Assembly (NCBI RefSeq): GCF_014207375.1
Contig: NZ_JACHEE010000003.1
Span: 124,001-188,000, forward strand
From: Arthrobacter sp. AZCC_0090
GTDB lineage: Bacteria; Actinomycetota; Actinomycetes; Actinomycetales; Micrococcaceae
Direction: 5' to 3'
Length of the DNA: 64,000 nucleotides
In this document: positions 40,074 through 49,578 of the stretch, in pieces
Layout: each line of letters begins with the position of its first letter
How positions within the stretch are numbered: the first letter of the stretch is position 1
The notes under the pieces: generated by a model
Told to the model about the DNA's origin: nothing
Databases searched by the model: none
Seen by the model: only the letters and a program-made list of their open reading frames with translations
Position numbers and translations under genes: made by a program

Positions 40074-41258
40074 TTAGGACTTGCTGGCCTGAACTAGTAT
40101 CCGGCCGTGCTGGCGGACAAGGAATGCCGGCCAGACCAACGCGGCGGCTGCATTCGCTGCGACGAAGCCCCAAACGGCCCCATCAAGCCCATTGAGGAAC
40201 AAGCCTGTGAACGGGAACAGGATGTGCATGACTGTCTGGACCGCCCGACCCTTGACGAGGCTGTCGTGAGCCAGGATGCCGCGGGAGACGACGTAGTAGA
40301 AGTGTCCTAAGAACCCGACCGCGACATAGATGGTGCAGGCTGCCGCGTACTTCGCGAGGGTCGCCAGGGCACCGGCAACGAAATGAAGCTGGGGAAGGAT
40401 GAAGCCGAGGACCACAAAACAGCCGAGCGCCATCAATCCCGCCATGCCGAGGACTCCAAAAAGTACCTTTCGGCTCAGCAGCAGCCGTGGTGGCATTTGG
40501 GAAATGTTCGGCCGGATGGGATCGAGCGTCAGCTGGATGGGCATGGCAACACTTGAGATGCTCCGGTATGCGCCGAAATTGCTTGTGCCAAGGAAGGGCG
40601 CCATCGCGAGAGGCGCGCCGATCGATCCCGCGTCCATCAGCAGGGACTCGCCCAGCAGGGGAACAATCCGTTTTCGCCGCTGCTGGATCCAGGCGACGAG
40701 GCCCGATCCGCGGCGGAAGCGCGACGGGGGGAAAAGCATGGAGGAAGCAATGCTTGCCAGTGCCCACGCCCCCAGCACCCCGCCCAGAGCCCCGGTGCGG
40801 AAGAACAAGGCAGCCGCCACTGTCAGGATGAACACGGCGACGCCGACGACGTCGGATATCAGAACGGCCTGGGGGCCCCGGCTCGCCGAATGGAAGAACC
40901 GGGCGCCCAAGCGGTAGATGTTGGCCGCCACGCCGAGCGCGGAGGCAATGGCGTTGGTCCAGTTGCCGAGGACTACCGCAGCGACAGCAAGGGTGAGAAT
41001 CCCGGCGAGGGCGGCACCCGTGAACAGTGCGCCCGAGTAACCGAGCCATTCATTGTGGATTGGGTTCTGCGTCCGCCCTCGCGCCCAGGTGTCGCAGATT
41101 GCAGAAAGGGTCATCGACCAGCCCAGGGCAAAGATCAGATACGGAACGGAAAATGCGCCGTACTCCGCTGTTGAGAACAGCAATAGGGCCGAGATGGGCA
41201 CCATGGCGCTGCCCGCCGCACCCAGCAGGGAGGAACCGAGGAAGTGGAGCCGCGCCAT
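40074..41258 (-). CDS. Flippase-like multi-spanning membrane protein
   Basis: 394 residues with about 10-12 membrane helices and short loops, in the style of Wzx/MATE-like polysaccharide flippases, although short and without a clear family signature. It starts 2 bp after the stop of the upstream GT4 gene and lies 53 bp before wecB, so it is cotranscribed with glycan-building genes. Lipid-linked oligosaccharide translocation is inferred from context. Confidence 0.7.
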   Translation of the reverse strand: MARLHFLGSSLLGAAGSAMVPISALLLFSTAEYGAFSVPYLIFALGWSMTLSAICDTWARGRTQNPIHNEWLGYSGALFTGAALAGILTLAVAAVVLGNWTNAIASALGVAANIYRLGARFFHSASRGPQAVLISDVVGVAVFILTVAAALFFRTGALGGVLGAWALASIASSMLFPPSRFRRGSGLVAWIQQRRKRIVPLLGESLLMDAGSIGAPLAMAPFLGTSNFGAYRSISSVAMPIQLTLDPIRPNISQMPPRLLLSRKVLFGVLGMAGLMALGCFVVLGFILPQLHFVAGALATLAKYAAACTIYVAVGFLGHFYYVVSRGILAHDSLVKGRAVQTVMHILFPFTGLFLNGLDGAVWGFVAANAAAALVWPAFLVRQHGRILVQASKS

Positions 41259-41260
41259 CC

Positions 41261-42445
41261 TCAGGGCTTCCGCACGCTGTCAACAACCGCCAAATACTCC
41301 GCCGCCCGCTGTTTCCAGTCGAAGGATGCCACGAGCTCGGGCGCCGGTCGGGACGCAGGGGAGTCGAGTGCGTCCCGGACGTTCTCGACCCAAGCACCGG
41401 AATCCCCGGCCTCGGCAAGCCGTACGTCCGCGCCGGCCGCAAGGAGGTACTGAGCAGCACCGACCGGTGTGCTGACGACCGCGGCGCCAGCCGCAACGGC
41501 TTCGAGCAAGGTGGTCTGGAAACCCTCGGAGAGCGTTGTGGGGTTGAGGAAGACGCCGCCCCGCAGCAACTCCGCTATCCGGGCCTGTGGTTGCTGGCCA
41601 TGGACGATGACGCGGTCTGCCATCGGCGAGGCTGCGGCTCGAGCTTCCAATGCTGCGCGCTCGGTGCCATCGCCGACCACATGTAGTTCCATTTCCGGGT
41701 AGTCAGCTGCAAGATGCTCGGCAGTTGCGAGGGCGAGATCCCAACCCTTGCCGGGGACGACCCGTCCGACATAAACCAGCTTTGTCCTCCGAGCGGCGAT
41801 TTCAGGCCCCTCCTCGGACCTACATGCGAAGGCGGTCGTGTCGATGGCGTTGTGAAAGACCTGGCCGTTAACACCGGCGAGCTCGCGGACGAAGTCGCGT
41901 GCTCCCTCCGAAATACATAGGACTGTGGTGGCGCCACGCAGCACGAGCCTGCCCATGGTTTTGTCGATCAGCCTGCTGGCCAGGGCCACGAGGGGCGAGA
42001 CCCCCTTGACCTCTGCAGAGCCATGTTCCGTGTGGATGCCCGGAACGGACAGCCGCCGGGCCAGTCGGACGCCGATCAAGGACATAGGAAAAAAACGAGT
42101 ATGCGAGGAGATCGCCGTGACCGACTCTTGGGCGAGCATTTTCCGGATTTTCCTTGCAGTCCCGGGCCACGGCCACGCGAGGACCCCGCCGACAGCCGGG
42201 GAGCATTTGAATCGGACAATTTTCGGATTGGAGGCCAGGTCCGAAGGTGTGTCGTTGTCAAGGCTAAAGATAGTGACCCGGACCCCCAAGTTGGCGAGTT
42301 CCTTGGCGAGCGCGGCTACGTGGAACTCCACGCCCCCGATCTTAGGCAGGAAGTTGTTCACGACGAACGCAATGTGGTGGGCAGGTTCCGGAACCGGAAG
42401 AACAGGGGCGGTCAAAGTAACTGGCAGCTTTCTCTCGGGGCCCAC
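41261..42445 (-). CDS. GT4-family glycosyltransferase
   Basis: 394 residues. N-terminal Rossmann half with a Gly-rich acceptor loop (FLPKIGGVEFHVAAL); C-terminal half with VGRVVPGKGWDLAL, LNPTTLSEGFQTTLLEA and VVSTPVGAAQ, the standard GT4 donor-site layout. GTG 42445 is the most upstream start; a start closer to the first beta strand is possible. It is the first gene of the minus-strand cluster and divergent from the GT2 gene (116 bp between). Sugar specificity is unknown. Confidence 0.88.
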   Translation of the reverse strand: MGPERKLPVTLTAPVLPVPEPAHHIAFVVNNFLPKIGGVEFHVAALAKELANLGVRVTIFSLDNDTPSDLASNPKIVRFKCSPAVGGVLAWPWPGTARKIRKMLAQESVTAISSHTRFFPMSLIGVRLARRLSVPGIHTEHGSAEVKGVSPLVALASRLIDKTMGRLVLRGATTVLCISEGARDFVRELAGVNGQVFHNAIDTTAFACRSEEGPEIAARRTKLVYVGRVVPGKGWDLALATAEHLAADYPEMELHVVGDGTERAALEARAAASPMADRVIVHGQQPQARIAELLRGGVFLNPTTLSEGFQTTLLEAVAAGAAVVSTPVGAAQYLLAAGADVRLAEAGDSGAWVENVRDALDSPASRPAPELVASFDWKQRAAEYLAVVDSVRKP

Positions 42446-42561
42446 ACCGCCGTCGCCAGCACTTGCGACAGCCCGATGCGCCGGGTTTGACCACTATACC
42501 GGCAGCATCCTGCAGCCCGGGGGCGGGGGCGCCGGTCGGGCATATGGAATACTGGACTCTT

Positions 42562-43227
42562 GTGAGTCGCACATGGTTCGTTATCCCGATGTACAACGAG
42601 GCTACCGTCGTCGGCGGGGTCGTGGCGGATCTCCGGAAGGAGTTTCCCCACGTTGTCTGTGTTGACGACGGCAGTTCCGATGGCTCCCAAGACATCGCGC
42701 GCGCGGCTGGCGCGATAGTTGTACAGCATCCCATCAATCTGGGCCAGGGCGCAGCCCTGCAGACTGGGTTCGAATACGCTCTTCAAGACCCCGAGCTCGA
42801 TTGCATTGTGACGTTCGACGCCGATGGGCAGCACCGGATTGAAGACGCCAAAGCGATGGTTGAGCGGATCCGTAGCGGCGAAGCGGAGATCGTCCTGGGC
42901 TCAAGGTTCCTGGACAAACGGACCAAGCTGTCACCCGCTAAGCGCGTTGTGCTGAAGACCGCCGCTATCCAGTCACGACTGGCCACGGGCATGGATCTTA
43001 CGGACGCACACAACGGACTCCGGGCCATCAGCCCCGCAGTGGCTCAGCGGATTCATCTCACGCAGAACCGGATGGCCCATGCCTCGGAACTCGTACATCA
43101 GCTGGCGAAGATGCAGCCACGGTATGTGGAGCATCCTGTCGAGATCATCTACACCGACTATTCCAAAGCCAAAGGCCAGTCTCTTCTGAACGCTGTCAAC
43201 ATCGTTTTCGAGCTGTTCTTCAAATAG
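42562..43227 (+). CDS. GT2-family glycosyltransferase (DPM1/polyprenyl-phosphate type)
   Basis: 221 residues. GT-A fold motifs: FVIPMYNEATVVGGV, VVCVDDGSSDGS, INLGQGAALQTGFEYAL and the metal site TFDADGQHRIEDA. Similar enzymes move sugars onto polyprenyl phosphate. GTG 42562 is preferred: it gives the usual MSRTWFVIP-type start and lies about 8 bases after an AATACT -10-like hexamer, suggesting a leaderless mRNA. ATG 42544 is the alternative. It pairs with the following DUF2304 gene, a common combination. Confidence 0.88.
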   Translation: MSRTWFVIPMYNEATVVGGVVADLRKEFPHVVCVDDGSSDGSQDIARAAGAIVVQHPINLGQGAALQTGFEYALQDPELDCIVTFDADGQHRIEDAKAMVERIRSGEAEIVLGSRFLDKRTKLSPAKRVVLKTAAIQSRLATGMDLTDAHNGLRAISPAVAQRIHLTQNRMAHASELVHQLAKMQPRYVEHPVEIIYTDYSKAKGQSLLNAVNIVFELFFK

Positions 43228-43240
43228 TAAGGTCCCCGAC

Positions 43241-43615
43241 ATGTTGATTATCGTCCAGATTGCGCTTGTCCTTGCCGTCATCTTTGTCTCTGTGGCACTG
43301 ATGCGCGGGGGATCCAATGCCCGTCACCTCGCTATCCGCCGGATGCTGCTGATCGTGTTCGCCGTGGTAGCGGTTCTCTCGATTTTCTTCCCAGGCATGC
43401 TCTCCACTGTCGCTACGTTCTTCGGCGTAGGGCGCGGGACCGACCTCGTCTTGTACGGAACCATCGTCTCGGTGTTGGTCTTCATGTCCACGACGTATCA
43501 GCGATTCCGTCACATGGAGACATCCATGACCCGCCTCGCCCGCCGGATCGCGATCGACGAGGTTCCCCGTCCCGAAGACGCAGCCGAGCAAGTGAGCCAG
43601 CGTCACGAAAACTGA
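43241..43615 (+). CDS. DUF2304 membrane protein
   Basis: 124 residues with three hydrophobic helices (about residues 2-20, 32-52 and 65-85) and a charged C-terminal tail. DUF2304 proteins regularly follow GT2 polyprenyl-phosphate glycosyltransferases, as here (13 bp apart), and are thought to assist them at the membrane. AAGG precedes ATG 43241. Function inferred from the pairing. Confidence 0.85.
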   Translation: MLIIVQIALVLAVIFVSVALMRGGSNARHLAIRRMLLIVFAVVAVLSIFFPGMLSTVATFFGVGRGTDLVLYGTIVSVLVFMSTTYQRFRHMETSMTRLARRIAIDEVPRPEDAAEQVSQRHEN

Positions 43616-43655
43616 AATGCCCTGACGCGTTCCGCTTTCGTGCAAAACGCCAACA

Positions 43656-43698
43656 AAGAGGCCGGCCCTGGACCATCTGTCGTTCCGGGGCCAGCCTT
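43656..43698. terminator. Probable terminator between DUF2304 and lysozyme genes
   Basis: Imperfect GC-rich inverted repeat (about 43656-43672 with 43684-43698) in the 134-bp gap between convergent genes. It contains mismatches, so it is weaker than the other stems in this window. Confidence 0.45.
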
Positions 43699-43749
43699 CC
43701 TTGGTTGTCGAAGGCTTTCACTGAGGCCGGGTCCCGTCGCCGTACACGG

Positions 43750-46071
43750 CTACGGGTTCATGACGATGGTGATTCCCCCTGCAGCGGTCCAACGGATTGT
43801 GCCATTCATGAAGCTCTGTGAGCAGCTTGTGCTGCTGGAACACTGTTCACTGCTGCGCGGGATTCCCAAGGCCCCGTCGACGCCACCCCGGCTGAGCCAG
43901 GCCTGGCCGATTTCCTTGCTGGTATTGACGATCTGAAGGCCGGTTGAAGCCGACCACGTCACGAACCCCGAGAGGAAGCGCTGGTAGCAGATAGTGCTCT
44001 TGCACTGTTCCGCGCCGGCCGGATATGACAAAGCACTGGTCGGCCCGCCCAACGATTCGTAGTAGCCTCCGACCGTCTGCGGTGAGCCATTGGTCCACAC
44101 CGGTTGTATCCCGCCCGCGGCGCTCCAGTAGACATTGCCGAACTGGAACTTCTGCACGCACGCACCGGATTGGCAGGTCTCCGCGCTGATCGGGAAGCCG
44201 TATTTACCGGCGGTTCCGCCGAGATTCAGGGTGTAGTACGCAGCGACTGTGGAGTTGTCGTTGCTGTAATAGAGGGGTTGAATTCCGCCGACGGCGCTCC
44301 AGACTATGGTACCGAACTGGAAACGCTGCTGGCACGAGGCACTGGAACAAGTTTCGGGCCCGATCGGGAATCCATACCGGCTCGTGGTCGCGCCGGATTT
44401 GACCCAGAGCCCGCCGATCGTGGAATTGTCGCCATTGGTGAAGACTGGCTGGACGCCCCCGACAGCACTCCAGAGGATTTGGCCTCTTTGGAACATCTGC
44501 ACGCAATAGTTCGAATAGCATCGCTCGCTCGACGTCGGGAAGCCGAACTTGCTGTTCAGGCCACCCAGCTTGATCCATGCGCCACCGACGGTCGAGTTGT
44601 CGCCCGCCGTGTAGACAGGTTGGATGCCGGTGGCGGCGGTCCAGTAGATCGATCCGCGCTCAAAGTACTGGACGCAGTAGCTGGCGGCGCAGGACTCGCC
44701 AGTAGTCGGAAGACCGTATTTGCTGCTCGGGCCGCCCAGGCTCTTCCAGTAGGCGCCGATCGTAGAGTTGTCCGGCCCGGAGTAGATCGTTTGGACCCCG
44801 GTGGTGGCCGACCAGTAGAGGTCCCCGTTTTCGAAGTTTTGAACGCAATAGGAGCCATTGCAGGCTTCGTTGCCTATTGGTAGCCCGAAGGGCCCTGCGG
44901 CCGCTCCCGAACTGCGCCAAAGGGAGCCTATTCCGCCGGACGTGGCGACTGATAGTACGCCGCGCTGCGCTGTCCAATACACCATCCGGCGTTCGAAAAC
45001 CTGGAGACATAGCGAGGAATCGCAGCTCTCGAAGCTGGTGGGGGAGCCCCACGAACCGGTGGCTCCACCAGCAGCGAGCCAGCTCTGGCCGATGCCTCCG
45101 TTGGTGTTGACCGTAACGCCGGTCGCGAAGGTCTGCAGCTGGCCAAGCGTGCCACGCCATACGTCAGAGTCACCGGCGAAGGGTCCTGTGCTGCTGTATT
45201 GCCAGATATCGTAGCCCAGCCAGCCGTTGGGAAGTGTCCCAGGGCTGCTGGCGGGCTGTGTGAAGTATGACGCGATATGCAGTGGGTTCCCGGAGAATCC
45301 TCCGTTGTTTCCAGCGCAAGTACTCCACCAGTCCGTCGTCGTGTAAATCGCGGGAAGCCGCTTAGTCAGCGAGTACACGGTATCGGAGAAATCCCTGACC
45401 CACGCAACGATTTGATCCGGTGTGCGGTCATAGCAGGTGTTCCCGAAGTACGAACCCACGTAGGGGTTGTATTCGATGTCCAGCAGAGGAGGGAGTGTCT
45501 TGCCGTCGTTGGACCACACCCCTCCGTTGGCGACGAAGTACCGTGCCTGATCGGCTGCGGTCCCGGCATCAGGATGGGGGATCGCGAAGTGGTAGGAACC
45601 TCGGACCAGGCCGGCGTCGTAGGATTTGTTGAACTGTTGGGAAAACGCGGGGTTGAGGTAGTAGTTTCCCTCGGTCGCTTTCACATAGGCGAACTTTGCG
45701 CCTTTCGCGACTTCCGCGCCCCAGTCCACTCCCGCTTGGTAGTAGCTGACGTCCAAGCCTTGCACCCCACTGGGCATCCAGGTGGACATTGCGGCGGCGG
45801 AGCCCAATGAGGCCGCCCCGGGCGTGGCGCTTCGCTGGTGCTTGCGTACGCCGTCACCCATGCTGGCTCCGTTTGGACCGATTCTCGAAAGAAAGTCGCT
45901 GTTCACCGCGGAAGGCAGTGCCGTTGGAGCTGAAGGAACGGAAGTGGTCTCGGCCGCCGACGCCTGAACCAGTGACGTAAGCACCAGGAAGGCAGAAGCG
46001 CTTACCGCCACTCCCCAGCGCCAGCGGGTGCGGACGTTCTGAGTGGACATCAGGGTCCGAACTCGACTCAT
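43750..46071 (-). CDS. Secreted GH25 lysozyme with Cys-containing LGFP-like repeats
   Basis: 773 residues. Signal peptide (about 1-45), a linker, then a GH25 muramidase domain (about 110-320; GLDVSYYQ with the catalytic-site Asp, FAYVKATEG, LLDIEYN with Asp/Glu, IWQYSS). Eight repeats of about 57-59 residues follow, each with a conserved E-x-C-x4-C pair (last copy C-x5-C) and a YWSAxGGIQ-type strand. These look like LGFP repeats modified by a disulfide. ATG 46071 with AGGAG; longer in-frame starts upstream lack a signal-like N-terminus. It should cleave the MurNAc-GlcNAc backbone of peptidoglycan. Convergent with the GT2/DUF2304 pair. Confidence 0.92.
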   Translation of the reverse strand: MSRVRTLMSTQNVRTRWRWGVAVSASAFLVLTSLVQASAAETTSVPSAPTALPSAVNSDFLSRIGPNGASMGDGVRKHQRSATPGAASLGSAAAMSTWMPSGVQGLDVSYYQAGVDWGAEVAKGAKFAYVKATEGNYYLNPAFSQQFNKSYDAGLVRGSYHFAIPHPDAGTAADQARYFVANGGVWSNDGKTLPPLLDIEYNPYVGSYFGNTCYDRTPDQIVAWVRDFSDTVYSLTKRLPAIYTTTDWWSTCAGNNGGFSGNPLHIASYFTQPASSPGTLPNGWLGYDIWQYSSTGPFAGDSDVWRGTLGQLQTFATGVTVNTNGGIGQSWLAAGGATGSWGSPTSFESCDSSLCLQVFERRMVYWTAQRGVLSVATSGGIGSLWRSSGAAAGPFGLPIGNEACNGSYCVQNFENGDLYWSATTGVQTIYSGPDNSTIGAYWKSLGGPSSKYGLPTTGESCAASYCVQYFERGSIYWTAATGIQPVYTAGDNSTVGGAWIKLGGLNSKFGFPTSSERCYSNYCVQMFQRGQILWSAVGGVQPVFTNGDNSTIGGLWVKSGATTSRYGFPIGPETCSSASCQQRFQFGTIVWSAVGGIQPLYYSNDNSTVAAYYTLNLGGTAGKYGFPISAETCQSGACVQKFQFGNVYWSAAGGIQPVWTNGSPQTVGGYYESLGGPTSALSYPAGAEQCKSTICYQRFLSGFVTWSASTGLQIVNTSKEIGQAWLSRGGVDGALGIPRSSEQCSSSTSCSQSFMNGTIRWTAAGGITIVMNP
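43760..45160 (-). repeat. Eight Cys-pair LGFP-like coding repeats
   Basis: Period about 170-177 bp, more diverged than the protease repeats. Cys pairs occur as ESC/EAC/ERC/ETC/EQC followed by four residues (five in the last) and a second Cys. Confidence 0.75.
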
Positions 46072-46260
46072 ATTGTTCTCCTGGAGAAGGGTAAGCTTAC
46101 CGTCCCGGTGCACCCAGCACGTTGAACACGGGTGCACCAGGGCGGATCGAACAGCCGCACCCTCCGCATGGCGGAAACAACATGACACCGGGGACGGTTG
46201 TTACTACTGTTGCCATTGTTTCCTATGTTACTGGAGATGGCGAGATCAAGCAGCGGCAGG

Positions 46261-48342
46261 TTAGCGCAGCGCTGCCGCGATCTGGGCGGTCAGAGCCCGG
46301 GCAACCGGAGTGGTGATGTGGTTGCCGTCCCGAGACATCAGCACATTGCGGTAGACGGCGGGACAAACGTCTTTGTCGCAGAGCAGGTTCACGGTATCCA
46401 CGAAGGTCCCGCCATGGGCAGTGACGGCGTCCCGTTCAATTGTCTGCAGCGCCGAGCTGTAGGAGTCGGCGCGCTTCACCGCACAAGTGTCCGGATCGTT
46501 CAGATGCTTGGAGACGCAAGAGTTGGGATTCTGCGGCCAGCCGGGGTTGTCACCCACAATCACCGCTTTGGTGCCAGTCGGCAAGCCGTTCAGCAGGGAC
46601 GCGAGTCCAGCCCCCCACTGTTTGTCGTAATCCGGCCCGACGCCAGGGAAGCCCTGGTAGCTGCGTTCGGAGTTCGAGATCACTACTCGGTCCGGTTTCA
46701 GCTCACGGATACGTTCCAGGCCTGCACGCTGGAACTCTTGGCAGTTGAATGGGCCGTTGATATCGGGATGTCCGGTGATTGGAAGCTGTACCGAGGGACA
46801 GGCCGATTTTGTGATCGTAATGAGCCGGAAGCCCTCCACCTCGGCAGCTTTCTTCAGGGCTGGGAACCAATGGCCTGCGTGGGAGTCCCCGAAAAGGACC
46901 ACAGTCCGCGATGAGTCAAGCTTTCCGAATTCGCAGCCGGAAGCCTTGAAATCTGCTCCGTTATTGTTGCAACCATTGGTGAAAATATCGGTCAGGTCCT
47001 TGTCGACCGTGTCCAAGGACGGGATGAGCTGGGTCTGCGCGATCCAACTGCCGCTGGAGTCGACCACGGAGTCGGCAAAACCGGACAATCCGGTTCCGGG
47101 CCTGTCGGCACCGATGGTGAGCTTGCTCGAAGCCTGCGCGGACTGTAGCGACTGCTGCTGCACGAGTCCCCATCCGCCGAACGCAGTGACGAGAACCGCC
47201 GTCGTGCCTAGCGCGACTAGATACGTCCGCTTCTTTCGCGACGCAATACTTAGGGCTTGGAAAGGCTTTTCGACGAATCGGTAGGTGAGTGCTGCAAGGA
47301 CGATGGCGATCGCGGCCAGGACAGCTTTTTCGCGCAGGCGAAGCGGTTCGGCCGCGAGCAATTGCGGGACGACCAGGAGCGGCCAGTGCCATAGATACAG
47401 CGAGTAGGAGATATTCCCAAGGAACAACATGGGCTTGTTGCCCAGCAATCGGTCGGCGCCGGGCGCCATAAAGCCACCGCTCCCCGAGAGAATGATCGCC
47501 ACAGTGCCGAGTACCGGGAACAGGGCAACCCAGCCCGGAAATTCGAGAGTCTTCGTAACGAGAAGTGAGGACAGGACAATCAAGGCAAGTCCTGTTCCCA
47601 TGAGCAAAATCCGCAACTTGCCGCTCAGCGCCGTGAGCTTTGCGGAAACGAGATAGGTCAGCGCCCCTGCTGCGAGCTCCCAGGCCCTCGTATGGAGAAG
47701 GTAGTACGAGCTTGTGGGATCCAGGTGCGAGAGCACGATGCTCAGCGCCAGGGAGACGGCAAACACGCCGCCCAAGAGATACCAAAGCAGGTGCTTGGAA
47801 CGCCGCGCCTTGACCAGCACAGCAAACAGCATGATCGGCCAGACAAAGTAGAACTGTTCCTCCACCGCCAATGACCAGAAATGGATGAAAGGCGACGGTT
47901 CCGGATCGGCAAAATAGCCTGCGGTTTGGCCTGCGAAATTGAAGTTGGCCGCGTAAAGCGCGGCGGCGATCAGATCCTTGACATAACGGCCCGCTTGCAG
48001 AGGTGTCAGCAGGGTCATGACGGCGGTCCCGGAGGCCAGAAGGACCATCAGGTACACGGGAGCGAGGCGCTTGAGCCGCCGGGCGTAGAAGCCGGAAAAG
48101 GAAAAGGTCCCGGTCCGTTGCAGCTCGCGAATGATCAGGCCGGAAATGAGGAAACCAGAGATGACGAAGAAGACGTCAACCCCGACAAAACCGCCCGGAA
48201 TGAAGGGTACGCCCATGTGATAGAGAAGTACTGACACGACGGCGATCGCTCGCAGGCCCTGGATGTCGTTTCGCAGCGACGTCTTCGGCGCGCTTCGGCC
48301 CAGTGGGCGTTCGAGCGTTTGTTCGGCCGTGATGGGCGGCAT
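46261..48342 (-). CDS. OafB-type O-acyltransferase (AT3 plus SGNH), second copy
   Basis: 693 residues: AT3 membrane domain (about 20-370; RNDIQGLRAIAVVSVLLYHMG, GGFVGVDVFFVISGFLIS), a linker helix, then an SGNH domain (Ser in VLFGDSHAGHW; Asp and His in SRDGNHITTPVA). It is more like the typical peptidoglycan/LPS acetyltransferase layout than the glf-linked copy, and the two are clearly diverged. It is divergent from galE. Target glycan unknown; O-acetylation of wall polymer is the expected role. Confidence 0.88.
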   Translation of the reverse strand: MPPITAEQTLERPLGRSAPKTSLRNDIQGLRAIAVVSVLLYHMGVPFIPGGFVGVDVFFVISGFLISGLIIRELQRTGTFSFSGFYARRLKRLAPVYLMVLLASGTAVMTLLTPLQAGRYVKDLIAAALYAANFNFAGQTAGYFADPEPSPFIHFWSLAVEEQFYFVWPIMLFAVLVKARRSKHLLWYLLGGVFAVSLALSIVLSHLDPTSSYYLLHTRAWELAAGALTYLVSAKLTALSGKLRILLMGTGLALIVLSSLLVTKTLEFPGWVALFPVLGTVAIILSGSGGFMAPGADRLLGNKPMLFLGNISYSLYLWHWPLLVVPQLLAAEPLRLREKAVLAAIAIVLAALTYRFVEKPFQALSIASRKKRTYLVALGTTAVLVTAFGGWGLVQQQSLQSAQASSKLTIGADRPGTGLSGFADSVVDSSGSWIAQTQLIPSLDTVDKDLTDIFTNGCNNNGADFKASGCEFGKLDSSRTVVLFGDSHAGHWFPALKKAAEVEGFRLITITKSACPSVQLPITGHPDINGPFNCQEFQRAGLERIRELKPDRVVISNSERSYQGFPGVGPDYDKQWGAGLASLLNGLPTGTKAVIVGDNPGWPQNPNSCVSKHLNDPDTCAVKRADSYSSALQTIERDAVTAHGGTFVDTVNLLCDKDVCPAVYRNVLMSRDGNHITTPVARALTAQIAAALR

Positions 48343-48506
48343 GAGGTACTTTCTGCTTCGGGTAGTTCGGAGCCGAATCCTTCAGGTTCCCGGCATGTGG
48401 ACGACGAACGTCGCCTTCCATGGTAGTTGTTGGGCGGTAGTGTGGCACAATCATTGTCCTCAGGCAGCCAATTGCCGGGGAATGAGGATGCGTCCACCTC
48501 CCGCCC

Positions 48507-48512
48507 TACACT
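48507..48512 (+). promoter_or_regulatory. -10 element for leaderless galE
   Basis: TACACT followed by 7 bases and ATG 48520, with no Shine-Dalgarno sequence. No good -35 was seen at 16-18 bp. Confidence 0.4.
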
Positions 48513-48519
48513 TGAGCAC

Positions 48520-49554
48520 ATGAAGGTATTGGTTACCGGCGGTGCCGGATACATCGGATCGCACACTGCGCTTTGTCTCCTCGAAGAGGGGCACGAGGTC
48601 GTGGTCCTCGACAATTTGATGAACTCGAACCCCGAGTCCCTGCGCAGGGTGGAACAGCTCACGGGAAAGAGCGTGGACTTCCGCAAGGTCGACCTGCTCG
48701 ACGTTGCCGCCGTCGACGCCATCTTCGCCGAGGGAGGCTTCGAGGCCGTCATCCATTTCGCCGGCCTGAAGGCAGTTGGCGAGTCTGTCGAGAAACCACT
48801 CTGGTATTACCAGAACAACGTGGTAGGCACACTCAACTTGCTGCACAGCATGGACGCCGCTGGCGTGCGTCGCCTGGTCTTCAGTTCCTCGGCTACGGTC
48901 TACGGCGCCTCGGAGGAAGTTCCCCTCATCGAGAAGTCGCCGCTGGACGCAACCAATCCTTACGGTCGCACCAAGGAACAAATCGAGGACATTCTTTCGG
49001 ATCTAGGTGCCGCGGACGGGAGTTGGAGCATCGCCCTGCTCCGGTACTTCAATCCGGTCGGCGCTCATGAGTCCGGCCTTATCGGCGAGGATCCGAGCGG
49101 CGTTCCCAACAACCTGTTGCCCTTCGTGGCGCAGGTCGCCGTCGGACGGCGCGAAAAGGTGATGGTTTTCGGGAACGACTACCCGACGACGGACGGTACC
49201 GGCGTGCGCGACTACATCCATGTGATGGACCTGGCCGCGGGTCACCTCGCTGCCTTGGGTCATCTCAGCAAGAGGACCGGCGTGTTCCGTTGGAACCTTG
49301 GAACCGGCCGGGGATCATCGGTGCTGGAAGTCATCAGGGCATTCAGCGAGGCGGCAGGCCACGAAGTTCCCTATGAATTCGCGCCGAGGCGACCCGGAGA
49401 TGCCGCCATCAGCTACGCCGATCCGTCCGCCGCTCTCGCGGATCTGGGGTGGTCCGCGCGCCGGAACCTTGCGCAGATGTGCGAGGACCACTGGCGCTGG
49501 CAGAGTCGTAACCCCCACGGCTATTCCGCTGCGCACGAGGCCGCTGGAGTCTGA
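48520..49554 (+). CDS. galE: UDP-glucose 4-epimerase
   Basis: 344-residue SDR enzyme interconverting UDP-Glc and UDP-Gal. NAD-binding GGAGYIGSHT at the N-terminus, the catalytic Ser-Tyr-Lys region (FSSSATVYG, then NPYGRTKEQIE) and the substrate region NPVGAHESGLIGEDP. ATG 48520 is the family start; the frame is open upstream. It lies downstream of the glycan genes and would feed UDP-Gal to Glf. Confidence 0.95.
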   Translation: MKVLVTGGAGYIGSHTALCLLEEGHEVVVLDNLMNSNPESLRRVEQLTGKSVDFRKVDLLDVAAVDAIFAEGGFEAVIHFAGLKAVGESVEKPLWYYQNNVVGTLNLLHSMDAAGVRRLVFSSSATVYGASEEVPLIEKSPLDATNPYGRTKEQIEDILSDLGAADGSWSIALLRYFNPVGAHESGLIGEDPSGVPNNLLPFVAQVAVGRREKVMVFGNDYPTTDGTGVRDYIHVMDLAAGHLAALGHLSKRTGVFRWNLGTGRGSSVLEVIRAFSEAAGHEVPYEFAPRRPGDAAISYADPSAALADLGWSARRNLAQMCEDHWRWQSRNPHGYSAAHEAAGV

Positions 49555-49578
49555 CCCGGCCGGTTTAAGCTGCTTGTA

